Of a DNA stretch of 64,000 nt, positions 1 through 11,734 are shown one piece after another. The notes below the pieces were generated by a model, which was not told the DNA's origin, made no database searches, and worked only from the letters and a program-made list of their open reading frames with translations. The first letter of the stretch is position 1. Each line of letters opens with the position of its first letter. A program made the translations under genes and the position numbers. The stretch lies in assembly GCA_030144725.1 (NCBI GenBank), contig JASKMD010000005.1, forward strand, positions 5,443,212 through 5,507,211, read 5' to 3'. The DNA comes from Haematococcus lacustris (lineage: Eukaryota > Chlorophyta > Chlorophyceae > Chlamydomonadales > Haematococcaceae).

Positions 1-540
1 TGCTGCCCGCTGCTGCCCTACACCCTACACGCTGTTGCCATGCACCCTGCCTGCTGCTGCCACACACCCTGCCCGCTGCTGCCCAACACCTAGCCTGCTG
101 CTGCCACACACCCTGCCCGCTGCTGCCCAACACCTAGCCTGCTGCTGCCACACACCCTGCCCGCTGCTGCCCCATACCCTGCATTCTACTGCCCCACGTC
201 CTGCCCGCTACTGCCCCACACCCTGCCCGCCGCTGCCCCACACCCTGCCCGTTGCTGCCCCACCACCTGCAAGTTACTGCCCCACACCCTGCCTGCTGTT
301 GGCCCGCACCCTGCCCGCTGCTGCCCCACACCCTGCCCGCTGCTGCCCGCTGCTGCCCCACACCCTGCCCTTTGCTTCCCCACACTCGCCACCTGCTGCA
401 CCCCACCCTGCTCGCCGCTGCCCCACCACCTGCCCGTTGCTGCCCCACACCCTGCCTACTGCTGCCATACACCCTGCCTGCTGCTGCCCAACACCCTGCC
501 CGCTGCTGCCACACACCCTGCCCGCTGCTGCCCGTTGCCG
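1..540. repeat. C-rich minisatellite, about 21-22 bp period
   Basis: The stretch is made of variants of a repeat with the core CCCTGCCCGCTGCTGCCCCA. Copies recur at about 4077-4616 and 8153-8692 in the other macrosatellite units. It is read as Pro/Ala/Cys-rich protein on + and Gly/Gln/Ala-rich protein on -, which explains the overlapping open frames. No gene is supported. Confidence 0.85.
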
Positions 541-1837
541 GATGGCTGCTGGCGCTTTAAGGCTGTGGGTTGGGCTTAGGAAACGGGACAGGAGACCCGT
601 CTGCATTGCCGATCCGTGAGCTGAGATACCACCGGTTGCGGGTCCCGCAAGCTCGGCATCCGTGCATAGTCGTCGTCTGACAGTGACATCTTGCCTGTCC
701 TGTCTGTCGCTGGATACCTGTGCCGCACGGTCATTCGCATTGCATAGCGTACCCCTTTGGCATTGCAAAGCACGGATTGTGCGAGAGCAGCCGGGTGTTT
801 GTTTGACTGGGCTGTCGGTTGACGGGTCGGCCAGACCATTTAAAATAAATCAGCGCGAGTGGACGCGCTGGCTGTCATATTACCAGACCCACAACTCATC
901 TCTATTTTTAAGGCCTCCAAATTTCATATCGACTTTCGATCTTGCCGCACAGTGAGTCGCGCTCGATTTCCTCGATGTACTATGCGGTGAAAAAGTTAGG
1001 AGAGGTTACACGGAGAATCGCAGGCCATTCCGTGACATGCTGGGCCAACGCTACGTCCGTAGCAGCTGCTGCGGATGCTAAGGATGGACTGCGGTCTCAG
1101 CGGCCAACGCAGCTCGCCCAGTAAGAAACGGTCGCTCCACCCAGGTATGAACTGCGTTGTGCCCCCAGTTGCGGGTATACCCGCACATGCTGTTGCTTGC
1201 TGCTGTTGTTGCACCTCACCAGCTCAAGTGCTTAATGCACAGCTATGCGCTGCATTGCTTCACTCCTATGTGTGGCATCAACCTGGTTGTGGTGCTCGTC
1301 CACAGGTGTGGCCACACAGAAGCGTACCACCCGTGAGTAGACATCGCCTTACAAGGGGCAAGGGCATGTTGGCATCACAGCAGGAGCATGCGGTAAGCAC
1401 AGCTGGCCCACAAGTGTCAGGGGCAAGTATGAAGTGCAGCCGGGGCAGATGCAGCAGGGGTAGGCAGGCAGCATTGCAGGAGTACGCAGGCACAACAGCA
1501 GGGGCAGGCGCAGGCGTATCATGGGTATGCAGGCTGCATGCAGCTTGGGTAGGCAGGCGGTGGAGGGGCAGCGGCAGCCAGGCAGGACAACAGTATACAC
1601 TCAGGGCTGCAGTGGCAAACGCAGCAAGGATAGACCATCAGAGAAAGGCATGCTTTGCTTATTGATAGGGAAGGATATGTCCATGCTTGTGCCTACTAGT
1701 GCTTGCGCAGATGCCCGCCCAAGGCGCATGATGTGATGGCTGCAGCAGTGGGGGAGGCGGTGCTAGCAGCAGCAGCAGCAGTGGTGGCAGCAGTGGCGGC
1801 AGCACAACAGGAGTAGGCCCGTGTAACAACGATGGCA

Positions 1838-2135
1838 AGCCCCTCCCATCCCTGCCCAGCCCTGCCCCACCCCCTCCCAGCCCTGCCCCACCCCACCCCT
1901 CCCAGCCCTGCCCCACCCTATCGCAGCCCTGCCCCACCCCATCCCAGCCCTGCCCCACCCTATCCCAGCCCTGCCCCACCCCACCCCTCCCAGCCCTGCC
2001 CCACCCTATCCCAGCCCTGCCCCACCCCCTCCCAGCCCTGCCCCACCCTGTCCCAGCCCTGCCCCACCCCATCCCAGCCCATCCCAGCCCTGCCCCATCC
2101 CAGCCCATCCCAGCCCTGCCCTGCCCTGCCTGTAG
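1838..2135. repeat. C-rich minisatellite (CCCAGCCCTGCCCCACCC type)
   Basis: This is a tandem array of roughly 20-24 bp variants ending in CCCAGCCCTGCC. It recurs at about 5914-6211 and 9990-10287, with small unit changes in the third copy. The G-rich strand has regular runs of four or more guanines, so quadruplex formation is plausible. The inverted copy at 11785-12440 is more than twice as long. Confidence 0.85.
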
Positions 2136-2440
2136 GTGTGTGGCAGTGCAGGCTGCATGTAGCAGCAGGCTGCAGGTGTGTTGCAGTGCATGAGCAGCAG
2201 CAGCAGCAGGCAGCAGTGCATGTGACGCAGTGCATGAGCAGCAGCAACAGCAGACTGTAGCGCATGAGCAGTTGTGCAAGGACAACAGCAGCAGGCTGTA
2301 GCGCATGAGCAGCTGTGCAAGGACAGCAGCAGCAGGAGGCTGCAGGTGTGTGGCAGTGCAGGCTGCAGGTAGCAGCAGGCTGAAGGTGTGTGGTAGTGCA
2401 GGCTGCAGGTGGCATGCAGGCTGCAGGTAGCCCATCAGTG
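2136..2440. repeat. CAG / GTGTGGCAGTGCAGG mosaic
   Basis: The block alternates short CAG runs with copies of a GCTGCAGGTGTGTGGCAGTG motif. The same motif reappears in the units at 6212-6516 and 10288-10592, and in the palindrome between 14100 and 17500. It is therefore a shared building block of the whole 18-kb repeat region. Confidence 0.8.
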
Positions 2441-4076
2441 CAGTCAGAGCCCATTTGAGAAGAATGTTGCATGGTACAAAAGCTTTCAAAAGGCTGTCCT
2501 CAGCGTTTGTTTAGTTCCATGCCACACAACGTGAGTTGTAAGCTGTGAATGGTCAAGATGTAATGAAGAAATCGGTGGTAATATCTACGCCACAACACCA
2601 CCACGCGGTGATGCGCTAATGCTGCAAACGTAGTAGCCACCTGCTACATACCCCCTTTACATGTAAGCATCACGGTCATGCCTAGCAAGTGCAAGCCTGG
2701 CAGTGATCCAGCCACATGCTAGGGTGTGGTGCGCATTATGCCCCTTGTATTGACTACAACACACAGCTAGATCCTGGAGAGGCATTTATAACAATGTAGC
2801 GTGTGCGACGTGTGGTCACTGCATGTGGGCGACACTAGGTATCAGGCTTGCAGCTGCAAACCATGCTATCACTTGCGTCTCATGAGTAGTGCATTACATT
2901 AAGGCTTGGTAAGGCATGTTATGCTAGCAAGGGCAAGAACACGAGAACGTTGCGAAGATGGGTTATCCGTACAAGCGGGCCATCCATGCACTAACCGGTT
3001 GTCAGCTTTACACAAAACATCCTACACTCTTACTATTACATTAGAAGACTAGGTATCATTGAGACTTCAAGGCTTCTTACAGGAGTCAAAGTTATGATGC
3101 ATGGCAAGTACATGACACACATCACCCCAACCCTTTTCAATGCCACTAGTACAGTAGGCCCGTCCGACAGCGGACGGACATAAAAACATGGCTGCCATGC
3201 GAGGCTGGGAAGCCGTTAAGCTACACTTGTCGAAGGTCCAACGCAACATGTTCATAGCATCAACAGCAAAGCAGTAGTAAAGCAAAGTCCATGTTGTGCC
3301 AATATGTTGTTATGCCATCATGCCAATAGGAGCCACTGAGGGAATGTGATGACGACCACAATGTATAGTCACAGTGTCGCTGGTTGTGCCGATGCGGTCG
3401 TGGTGCATGACATGTGATTATACCAGTTCTCGTCAGTGTCGGCAGCAGGCAAGGCATCGAACACTTCGGTGTACACCACATTGTCCGTGTATAGCGCCCT
3501 ATCAGGTGCGGCACGTACTGGGCGTGGGTGCGCAACCATGATGCTAAGACCAGACGCCTGACTCACACGGGACATGCCACATAGACTTGTCCGTGTGAGA
3601 ACACGGGGCTGGGGGGTGAGGGAGGACTGAATGGGTTGGGGGGGAGCTAGGCGGTTATGGCGGGGGTAGCGTGGAGGAGGAGGATGGACGGGGTTGGCTG
3701 CAGGGGAGGCTGCCATCGGGCTTGCAGCAGGTGGAATTGGCAGGGACTGACGTAATGCACCTGAGCGGCGGCCCCCGCCCCTACCTTGCCCCCTACCATG
3801 CACAGAGGATATTCCACTCTACCTCTGCCCCTTGGCCTGCCCCTACCCCTGAGCTTGCCTCTGCCCCGTCCTGCTGGCTCCCCTGACGCTTGGGCTGTAG
3901 GTAATTGGGGGAGGGGTGCTAGGGATGGGCCAGGTGGTTGGGTGGGAGGGAACAACACTTGGCCATGCAGAGGGAACAACACTTGGCTAATGCGGAGAGG
4001 GCTGCAGGACAGGGTGTGGGGCAGTAGCGGGAAGGGTGTGGGGCAGTAGCGGGAAGGGTGCTGGCAGCAGGGTTAT

Positions 4077-7000
4077 TGCTGCCCGCTGCTGCCCTACACC
4101 CTACACGCTGTTGCCATGCACCCTGCCTGCTGCTGCCACACACCCTGCCCGCTGCTGCCCAACACCTAGCCTGCTGCTGCCACACACCCTGCCCGCTGCT
4201 GCCCAACACCTAGCCTGCTGCTGCCACACACCCTGCCCGCTGCTGCCCCATACCCTGCATTCTACTGCCCCACGTCCTGCCCGCTACTGCCCCACACCCT
4301 GCCCGCCGCTGCCCCACACCCTGCCCGTTGCTGCCCCACCACCTGCAAGTTACTGCCCCACACCCTGCCTGCTGTTGGCCCGCACCCTGCCCGCTGCTGC
4401 CCCACACCCTGCCCGCTGCTGCCCGCTGCTGCCCCACACCCTGCCCTTTGCTTCCCCACACTCGCCACCTGCTGCACCCCACCCTGCTCGCCGCTGCCCC
4501 ACCACCTGCCCGTTGCTGCCCCACACCCTGCCTACTGCTGCCATACACCCTGCCTGCTGCTGCCCAACACCCTGCCCGCTGCTGCCACACACCCTGCCCG
4601 CTGCTGCCCGTTGCCGGATGGCTGCTGGCGCTTTAAGGCTGTGGGTTGGGCTTAGGAAACGGGACAGGAGACCCGTCTGCATTGCCGATCCGTGAGCTGA
4701 GATACCACCGGTTGCGGGTCCCGCAAGCTCGGCATCCGTGCATAGTCGTCGTCTGACAGTGACATCTTGCCTGTCCTGTCTGTCGCTGGATACCTGTGCC
4801 GCACGGTCATTCGCATTGCATAGCGTACCCCTTTGGCATTGCAAAGCACGGATTGTGCGAGAGCAGCCGGGTGTTTGTTTGACTGGGCTGTCGGTTGACG
4901 GGTCGGCCAGACCATTTAAAATAAATCAGCGCGAGTGGACGCGCTGGCTGTCATATTACCAGACCCACAACTCATCTCTATTTTTAAGGCCTCCAAATTT
5001 CATATCGACTTTCGATCTTGCCGCACAGTGAGTCGCGCTCGATTTCCTCGATGTACTATGCGGTGAAAAAGTTAGGAGAGGTTACACGGAGAATCGCAGG
5101 CCATTCCGTGACATGCTGGGCCAACGCTACGTCCGTAGCAGCTGCTGCGGATGCTAAGGATGGACTGCGGTCTCAGCGGCCAACGCAGCTCGCCCAGTAA
5201 GAAACGGTCGCTCCACCCAGGTATGAACTGCGTTGTGCCCCCAGTTGCGGGTATACCCGCACATGCTGTTGCTTGCTGCTGTTGTTGCACCTCACCAGCT
5301 CAAGTGCTTAATGCACAGCTATGCGCTGCATTGCTTCACTCCTATGTGTGGCATCAACCTGGTTGTGGTGCTCGTCCACAGGTGTGGCCACACAGAAGCG
5401 TACCACCCGTGAGTAGACATCGCCTTACAAGGGGCAAGGGCATGTTGGCATCACAGCAGGAGCATGCGGTAAGCACAGCTGGCCCACAAGTGTCAGGGGC
5501 AAGTATGAAGTGCAGCCGGGGCAGATGCAGCAGGGGTAGGCAGGCAGCATTGCAGGAGTACGCAGGCACAACAGCAGGGGCAGGCGCAGGCGTATCATGG
5601 GTATGCAGGCTGCATGCAGCTTGGGTAGGCAGGCGGTGGAGGGGCAGCGGCAGCCAGGCAGGACAACAGTATACACTCAGGGCTGCAGTGGCAAACGCAG
5701 CAAGGATAGACCATCAGAGAAAGGCATGCTTTGCTTATTGATAGGGAAGGATATGTCCATGCTTGTGCCTACTAGTGCTTGCGCAGATGCCCGCCCAAGG
5801 CGCATGATGTGATGGCTGCAGCAGTGGGGGAGGCGGTGCTAGCAGCAGCAGCAGCAGTGGTGGCAGCAGTGGCGGCAGCACAACAGGAGTAGGCCCGTGT
5901 AACAACGATGGCAAGCCCCTCCCATCCCTGCCCAGCCCTGCCCCACCCCCTCCCAGCCCTGCCCCACCCCACCCCTCCCAGCCCTGCCCCACCCTATCGC
6001 AGCCCTGCCCCACCCCATCCCAGCCCTGCCCCACCCTATCCCAGCCCTGCCCCACCCCACCCCTCCCAGCCCTGCCCCACCCTATCCCAGCCCTGCCCCA
6101 CCCCCTCCCAGCCCTGCCCCACCCTGTCCCAGCCCTGCCCCACCCCATCCCAGCCCATCCCAGCCCTGCCCCATCCCAGCCCATCCCAGCCCTGCCCTGC
6201 CCTGCCTGTAGGTGTGTGGCAGTGCAGGCTGCATGTAGCAGCAGGCTGCAGGTGTGTTGCAGTGCATGAGCAGCAGCAGCAGCAGGCAGCAGTGCATGTG
6301 ACGCAGTGCATGAGCAGCAGCAACAGCAGACTGTAGCGCATGAGCAGTTGTGCAAGGACAACAGCAGCAGGCTGTAGCGCATGAGCAGCTGTGCAAGGAC
6401 AGCAGCAGCAGGAGGCTGCAGGTGTGTGGCAGTGCAGGCTGCAGGTAGCAGCAGGCTGTAGGTGTGTGGTAGTGCAGGCTGCAGGTGGCATGCAGGCTGC
6501 AGGTAGCCCATCAGTGCAGTCAGAGCCCATTTGAGAAGAATGTTGCATGGTACAAAAGCTTTCAAAAGGCTGTCCTCAGCGTTTGTTTAGTTCCATGCCA
6601 CACAACGTGAGTTGTAAGCTGTGAATGGTCAAGATGTAATGAAGAAATCGGTGGTAATATCTACGCCACAACACCACCACGCGGTGATGCGCTAATGCTG
6701 CAAACGTAGTAGCCACCTGCTACATACCCCCTTTACATGTAAGCATCACGGTCATGCCTAGCAAGTGCAAGCCTGGCAGTGATCCAGCCACATGCTAGGG
6801 TGTGGTGCGCATTATGCCCCTTGTATTGACTACAACACACAGCTAGATCCTGGAGAGGCATTTATAACAATGTAGCGTGTGCGACGTGTGGTCACTGCAT
6901 GTGGGCGACACTAGGTATCAGGCTTGCAGCTGCAAACCATGCTATCACTTGCGTCTCATGAGTAGTGCATTACATTAAGGCTTGGTAAGGCATGTTATGC

Positions 7001-8152
7001 TAGCAAGGGCAAGAACACGAGAACGTTGCGAAGATGGGTTATCCGTACAAGCGGGCCATCCATGCACTAACCGGTTGTCAGCTTTACACAAAACATCCTA
7101 CACTCTTACTATTACATTAGAAGACTAGGTATCATTGAGACTTCAAGGCTTCTTACAGGAGTCAAAGTTATGATGCATGGCAAGTACATGACACACATCA
7201 CCCCAACCCTTTTCAATGCCACTAGTACAGTAGGCCCGTCCGACAGCGGACGGACATAAAAACATGGCTGCCATGCGAGGCTGGGAAGCCGTTAAGCTAC
7301 ACTTGTCGAAGGTCCAACGCAACATGTTCATAGCATCAACAGCAAAGCAGTAGTAAAGCAAAGTCCATGTTGTGCCAATATGTTGTTATGCCATCATGCC
7401 AATAGGAGCCACTGAGGGAATGTGATGACGACCACAATGTATAGTCACAGTGTCGCTGGTTGTGCCGATGCGGTCGTGGTGCATGACATGTGATTCTACC
7501 AGTTCTCGTCAGTGTCGGCAGCAGGCAAGGCATCGAACACTTCGGTGTACACCACATTGTCCGTGTATAGCGCCCTATCAGGTGCGGCACGTACTGGGCG
7601 TGGGTGCGCAACCATGATGCTAAGACCAGACGCCTGACTCACACGGGACATGCCACATAGACTTGTCCGTGTGAGAACACGGGGCTGGGGGGTGAGGGAG
7701 GACTGAATGGGTTGGGGGGGAGCTAGGCGGTTATGGCGGGGGTAGCGTGGAGGAGGAGGATGGACGGGGTTGGCTGCAGGGGAGGCTGCCATCGGGCTTG
7801 CAGCAGGTGGAATTGGCAGGGACTGACGTAATGCACCTGAGCGGCGGCCCCCGCCCCTACCTTGCCCCCTACCATGCACAGAGGATATTCCACTCTACCT
7901 CTGCCCCTTGGCCTGCCCCTACCCCTGAGCTTGCCTCTGCCCCGTCCTGCTGGCTCCCCTGACGCTTGGGCTGTAGGTAATTGGGGGAGGGGTGCTAGGG
8001 ATGGGCCAGGTGGTTGGGTGGGAGGGAACAACACTTGGCCATGCAGAGGGAACAACACTTGGCTAATGCGGAGAGGGCTGCAGGACAGGGTGTGGGGCAG
8101 TAGCGGGAAGGGTGTGGGGCAGTAGCGGGAAGGGTGCTGGCAGCAGGGTTAT
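4077..8152. repeat. Macrosatellite unit 2 (4,076 bp)
   Basis: This is a complete second copy of the unit in the same orientation and with the same internal order as the first. The junction runs directly from the G-rich tail of unit 1 into the C-rich minisatellite of unit 2, with no spacer, so this is a true tandem array and not dispersed copies. Confidence 0.95.
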
Positions 8153-11100
8153 TGCTGCCCGCTGCTGCCCTACACCCTACACGCTGTTGCCATGCACCCT
8201 GCCTGCTGCTGCCACACACCCTGCCCGCTGCTGCCCAACACCTAGCCTGCTGCTGCCACACACCCTGCCCGCTGCTGCCCAACACCTAGCCTGCTGCTGC
8301 CACACACCCTGCCCGCTGCTGCCCCATACCCTGCATTCTACTGCCCCACGTCCTGCCCGCTGCTGCCCCACACCCTGCCCGCCGCTGCCCCACACCCTGC
8401 CCGTTGCTGCCCCACCACCTGCAAGTTACTGCCCCACACCCTGCCTGCTGTTGGCCCGCACCCTGCCCGCTGCTGCCCCACACCCTGCCCGCTGCTGCCC
8501 GCTGCTGCCCCACACCCTGCCCTTTGCTTCCCCACACTCGCCACCTGCTGCACCCCACCCTGCTCGCCGCTGCCCCACCACCTGCCCGTTGCTGCCCCAC
8601 ACCCTGCCTACTGCTGCCATACACCCTGCCTGCTGCTGCCCAACACCCTGCCCGCTGCTGCCACACACCCTGCCCGCTGCTGCCCGTTGCCGGATGGCTG
8701 CTGGCGCTTTAAGGCTGTGGGTTGGGCTTAGGAAACGGGACAGGAGACCCGTCTGCATTGCCGATCCGTGAGCTGAGATACCACCGGTTGCGGGTCCCGC
8801 AAGCTCGGCATCCGTGCATAGTCGTCGTCTGACAGTGACATCTTGCCTGTCCTGTCTGTCGCTGGATACCTGTGCCGCACGGTCATTCGCATTGCATAGC
8901 GTACCCCTTTGGCATTGCAAAGCACGGATTGTGCGAGAGCAGCCGGGTGTTTGTTTGACTGGGCTGTCGGTTGACGGGTCGGCCAGACCATTTAAAATGA
9001 ATCAGCGCGAGTGGACGCGCTGGCTGTCATATTACCAGACCCACAACTCATCTCTATTTTTAAGGCCTCCAAATTTCATATCGACTTTCGATCTTGCCGC
9101 ACAGTGAGTCGCGCTCGATTTCCTCGATGTACTATGCGGTGAAAAAGTTAGGAGAGGTTACACGGAGAATCGCAGGCCATTCCGTGACATGCTGGGCCAA
9201 CGCTACGTCCGTAGCAGCTGCTGCGGATGCTAAGGATGGACTGCGGTCTCAGCGGCCAACGCAGCTCGCCCAGTAAGAAACGGTCGCTCCACCCAGGTAT
9301 GAACTGCGTTGTGCCCCCAGTTGCGGGTATACCCGCACATGCTGTTGCTTGCTGCTGTTGTTGCACCTCACCAGCTCAAGTGCTTAATGCACAGCTATGC
9401 GCTGCATTGCTTCACTCCTATGTGTGGCATCAACCTGGTTGTGGTGCTCGTCCACAGGTGTGGCCACACAGAAGCGTACCACCCGTGAGTAGACATCGCC
9501 TTACAAGGGGCAAGGGCATGTTGGCATCACAGCAGGAGCATGCGGTAAGCACAGCTGGCCCACAAGTGTCAGGGGCAAGTATGAAGTGCAGCCGGGGCAG
9601 ATGCAGCAGGGGTAGGCAGGCAGCATTGCAGGAGTACGCAGGCACAACAGCAGGGGCAGGCGCAGGCGTATCATGGGTATGCAGGCTGCATGCAGCTTGG
9701 GTAGGCAGGCGGTGGAGGGGCAGCGGCAGCCAGGCAGGACAACAGTATACACTCAGGGCTGCAGTGGCAAACGCAGCAAGGATAGACCATCAGAGAAAGG
9801 CATGCTTTGCTTATTGATAAGGAAGGATATGTCCATGCTTGTGCCTACTAGTGCTTGCGCAGATGCCCGCCCAAGGCGCATGATGTGATGGCTGCAGCAG
9901 TGGGGGAGGCGGTGCTAGCAGCAGCAGCAGCAGTGGTGGCAGCAGTGGCGGCAGCACAACAGGAGTAGGCCCGTGTAACAACGATGGCAAGCCCCTCCCA
10001 TCCCTGCCCAGCCCTGCCCCACCCCCTCCCAGCCCTGCCCCACCCCACCCCTCCCAGCCCTGCCCCACCCTATCGCAGCCCTGCCCCACCCCCTCCCAGC
10101 CCTGCCCCACCCTATCCCAGCCCTGCCCCACCCCACCCCTCCCAGCCCTGCCCCACCCTATCCCAGCCCTGCCCCACCCCCTCCCAGCCCTGCCCCACCC
10201 TGTCCCAGCCCTGCCCCACCCCATCCCAGCCCATCCCAGCCCTGCCCCATCCCAGCCCATCCCAGCCCTGCCCTGCCCTGCCTGTAGGTGTGTGGCAGTG
10301 CAGGCTGCATGTAGCAGCAGGCTGCAGGTGTGTTGCAGTGCATGAGCAGCAGCAGCAGCAGGCAGCAGTGCATGTGACGCAGTGCATGAGCAGCAGCAAC
10401 AGCAGACTGTAGCGCATGAGCAGTTGTGCAAGGACAACAGCAGCAGGCTGTAGCGCATGAGCAGCTGTGCAAGGACAGCAGCAGCAGGAGGCTGCAGGTG
10501 TGTGGCAGTGCAGGCTGCAGGTAGCAGCAGGCTGTAGGTGTGTGGTAGTGCAGGCTGCAGGTGGCATGCAGGCTGCAGGTAGCCCATCAGTGCAGTCAGA
10601 GCCCATTTGAGAAGAATGTTGCATGGTACAAAAGCTTTCAAAAGGCTGTCCTCAGCGTTTGTTTAGTTCCATGCCACACAACGTGAGTTGTAAGCTGTGA
10701 ATGGTCAAGATGTAATGAAGAAATCGGTGGTAATATCTACGCCACAACACCACCACGCGGTGATGCGCTAATGCTGCAAACGTAGTAGCCACCTGCTACA
10801 TACCCCCTTTACATGTAAGCATCACGGTCATGCCTAGCAAGTGCAAGCCTGGCAGTGATCCAGCCACATGCTAGGGTGTGGTGCGCATTATGCCCCTTGT
10901 ATTGACTACAACACACAGCTAGATCCTGGAGAGGCATTTATAACAATGTAGCGTGTGCGACGTGTGGTCACTGCATGTGGGCGACACTAGGTATCAGGCT
11001 TGCAGCTGCAAACCATGCTATCACTTGCGTCTCATGAGTAGTGCATTACATCAAGGCTTGGTAAGGCATGTTATGCTAGCAAGGGCAAGAACACGAGAAC

Positions 11101-11297
11101 GTTGCGAAGATGGGTTATCCGTACAAGCGGGCCATCCATGCACTAACCGGTTGTCAGCTTTACACAAAACATCCTACACTCTTACTATTACATTAGAAGA
11201 CTAGGTATCATTGAGACTTCAAGGCTTCTTACAGGAGTCAAAGTTATGATGCATGGCAAGTACATGACACACATCACCCCAACCCTTTTCAATGCCA
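8153..11297. repeat. Macrosatellite unit 3, truncated
   Basis: The third copy follows the unit for 3,145 bp and then stops abruptly at 11297, after the sequence equivalent to unit position 3145. The last 931 bp of the unit are missing. Small differences from units 1 and 2 include a t-to-c change near 11052 and several changes in the C-rich minisatellite near 10090. Confidence 0.94.
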
Positions 11298-11346
11298 TTC
11301 ACTAAGCCAAGCAGCCCAATGCCATTCACTAAGCCAAGCAGCCCAA
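11291..11346. repeat. Short direct duplication at the end of the array
   Basis: Two tandem copies of a 28-bp sequence starting AATGCCATTCACTAAGCC lie exactly where the third macrosatellite unit breaks off. The first copy overlaps the last bases of the unit (AATGCCA). This suggests that the junction was formed by a repair event with templated duplication. Confidence 0.75.
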
Positions 11347-11734
11347 TGTCCAATGTCAGCAAGGAAGTCAAGAAGCCCAGGACATACATAGCGCAATTGT
11401 TTCACTTGTCCCACAGCGGAAGGAAGAAGGAAGGGGCCAAGGGGCAGGAGGCCAGTAGGGCTGAGCCGGGCTAGGCTGGGCAGGGGCTGTGTTGTGGCGG
11501 GTAAGGGGGAAATGGTAGAAAGGAAGGGGAGAGGAGGTGCCCATAAGACCTGCAACCAAGGGGCATTCACATGAGGGAGGAGGTTACGCTGGGTAATGGG
11601 TGGCTTGCCGGCAGGCGGTTAGCTAGAAAGGGACGAATGAGAAGTGGCAGGGAGAAGAGGGAAAAGAGGGCTACTACTAGCTCTAGGCTGCCCACTGGGG
11701 TGGGGAGAAGTACCCGCTGGGGTGGGGGAAGTAC
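11347..11734. other. Unassigned spacer
   Basis: This is purine-rich sequence on the + strand between the truncated tandem array and the inverted copy. Two short open frames on the - strand are Pro/Leu-rich and compositional. I see no gene, RNA or element boundary. Confidence 0.5.

Larger units (their letters stand above)
1..4076. repeat. Macrosatellite unit 1 (4,076 bp)
   Basis: This block recurs head to tail at 4077 and 8153 with an exact offset of 4,076 bp. Differences are rare single bases, for example a at 2383 against t at 6459, and a at 3420 against c at 7496. The window opens inside the array, so the true start of the unit is arbitrary. Internal order: a C-rich minisatellite (about 1-540), a mixed segment (540-1740), a short CAG run, a second C-rich minisatellite (about 1838-2135), a CAG/GTGTGGCAG mosaic (about 2136-2440), a less repetitive stretch (2441-3640), and a G-rich tail. 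Open frames occur throughout, but they are compositional and recur in antisense pairs, and I see no domain or splice pattern. I call no gene here. Confidence 0.95.

Noticed and set aside
1838..2135. Regular short repeats that could suggest a CRISPR array
   Set aside because: There are no unique spacers between repeats, the units vary, no cas genes are present, and the setting is eukaryotic. It is a minisatellite.
1..4076. The 4-kb unit as a ribosomal intergenic spacer
   Set aside because: No rRNA or 5S sequence was recognised within or next to the array.
1..11297. Dozens of open frames in the macrosatellite units (for example 276 codons at 1659-2489)
   Set aside because: They consist of repeat-coded Pro, Gly, Cys or Leu runs, occur on both strands at once, recur at exactly 4,076-bp spacing and have no domain, start context or splice logic.
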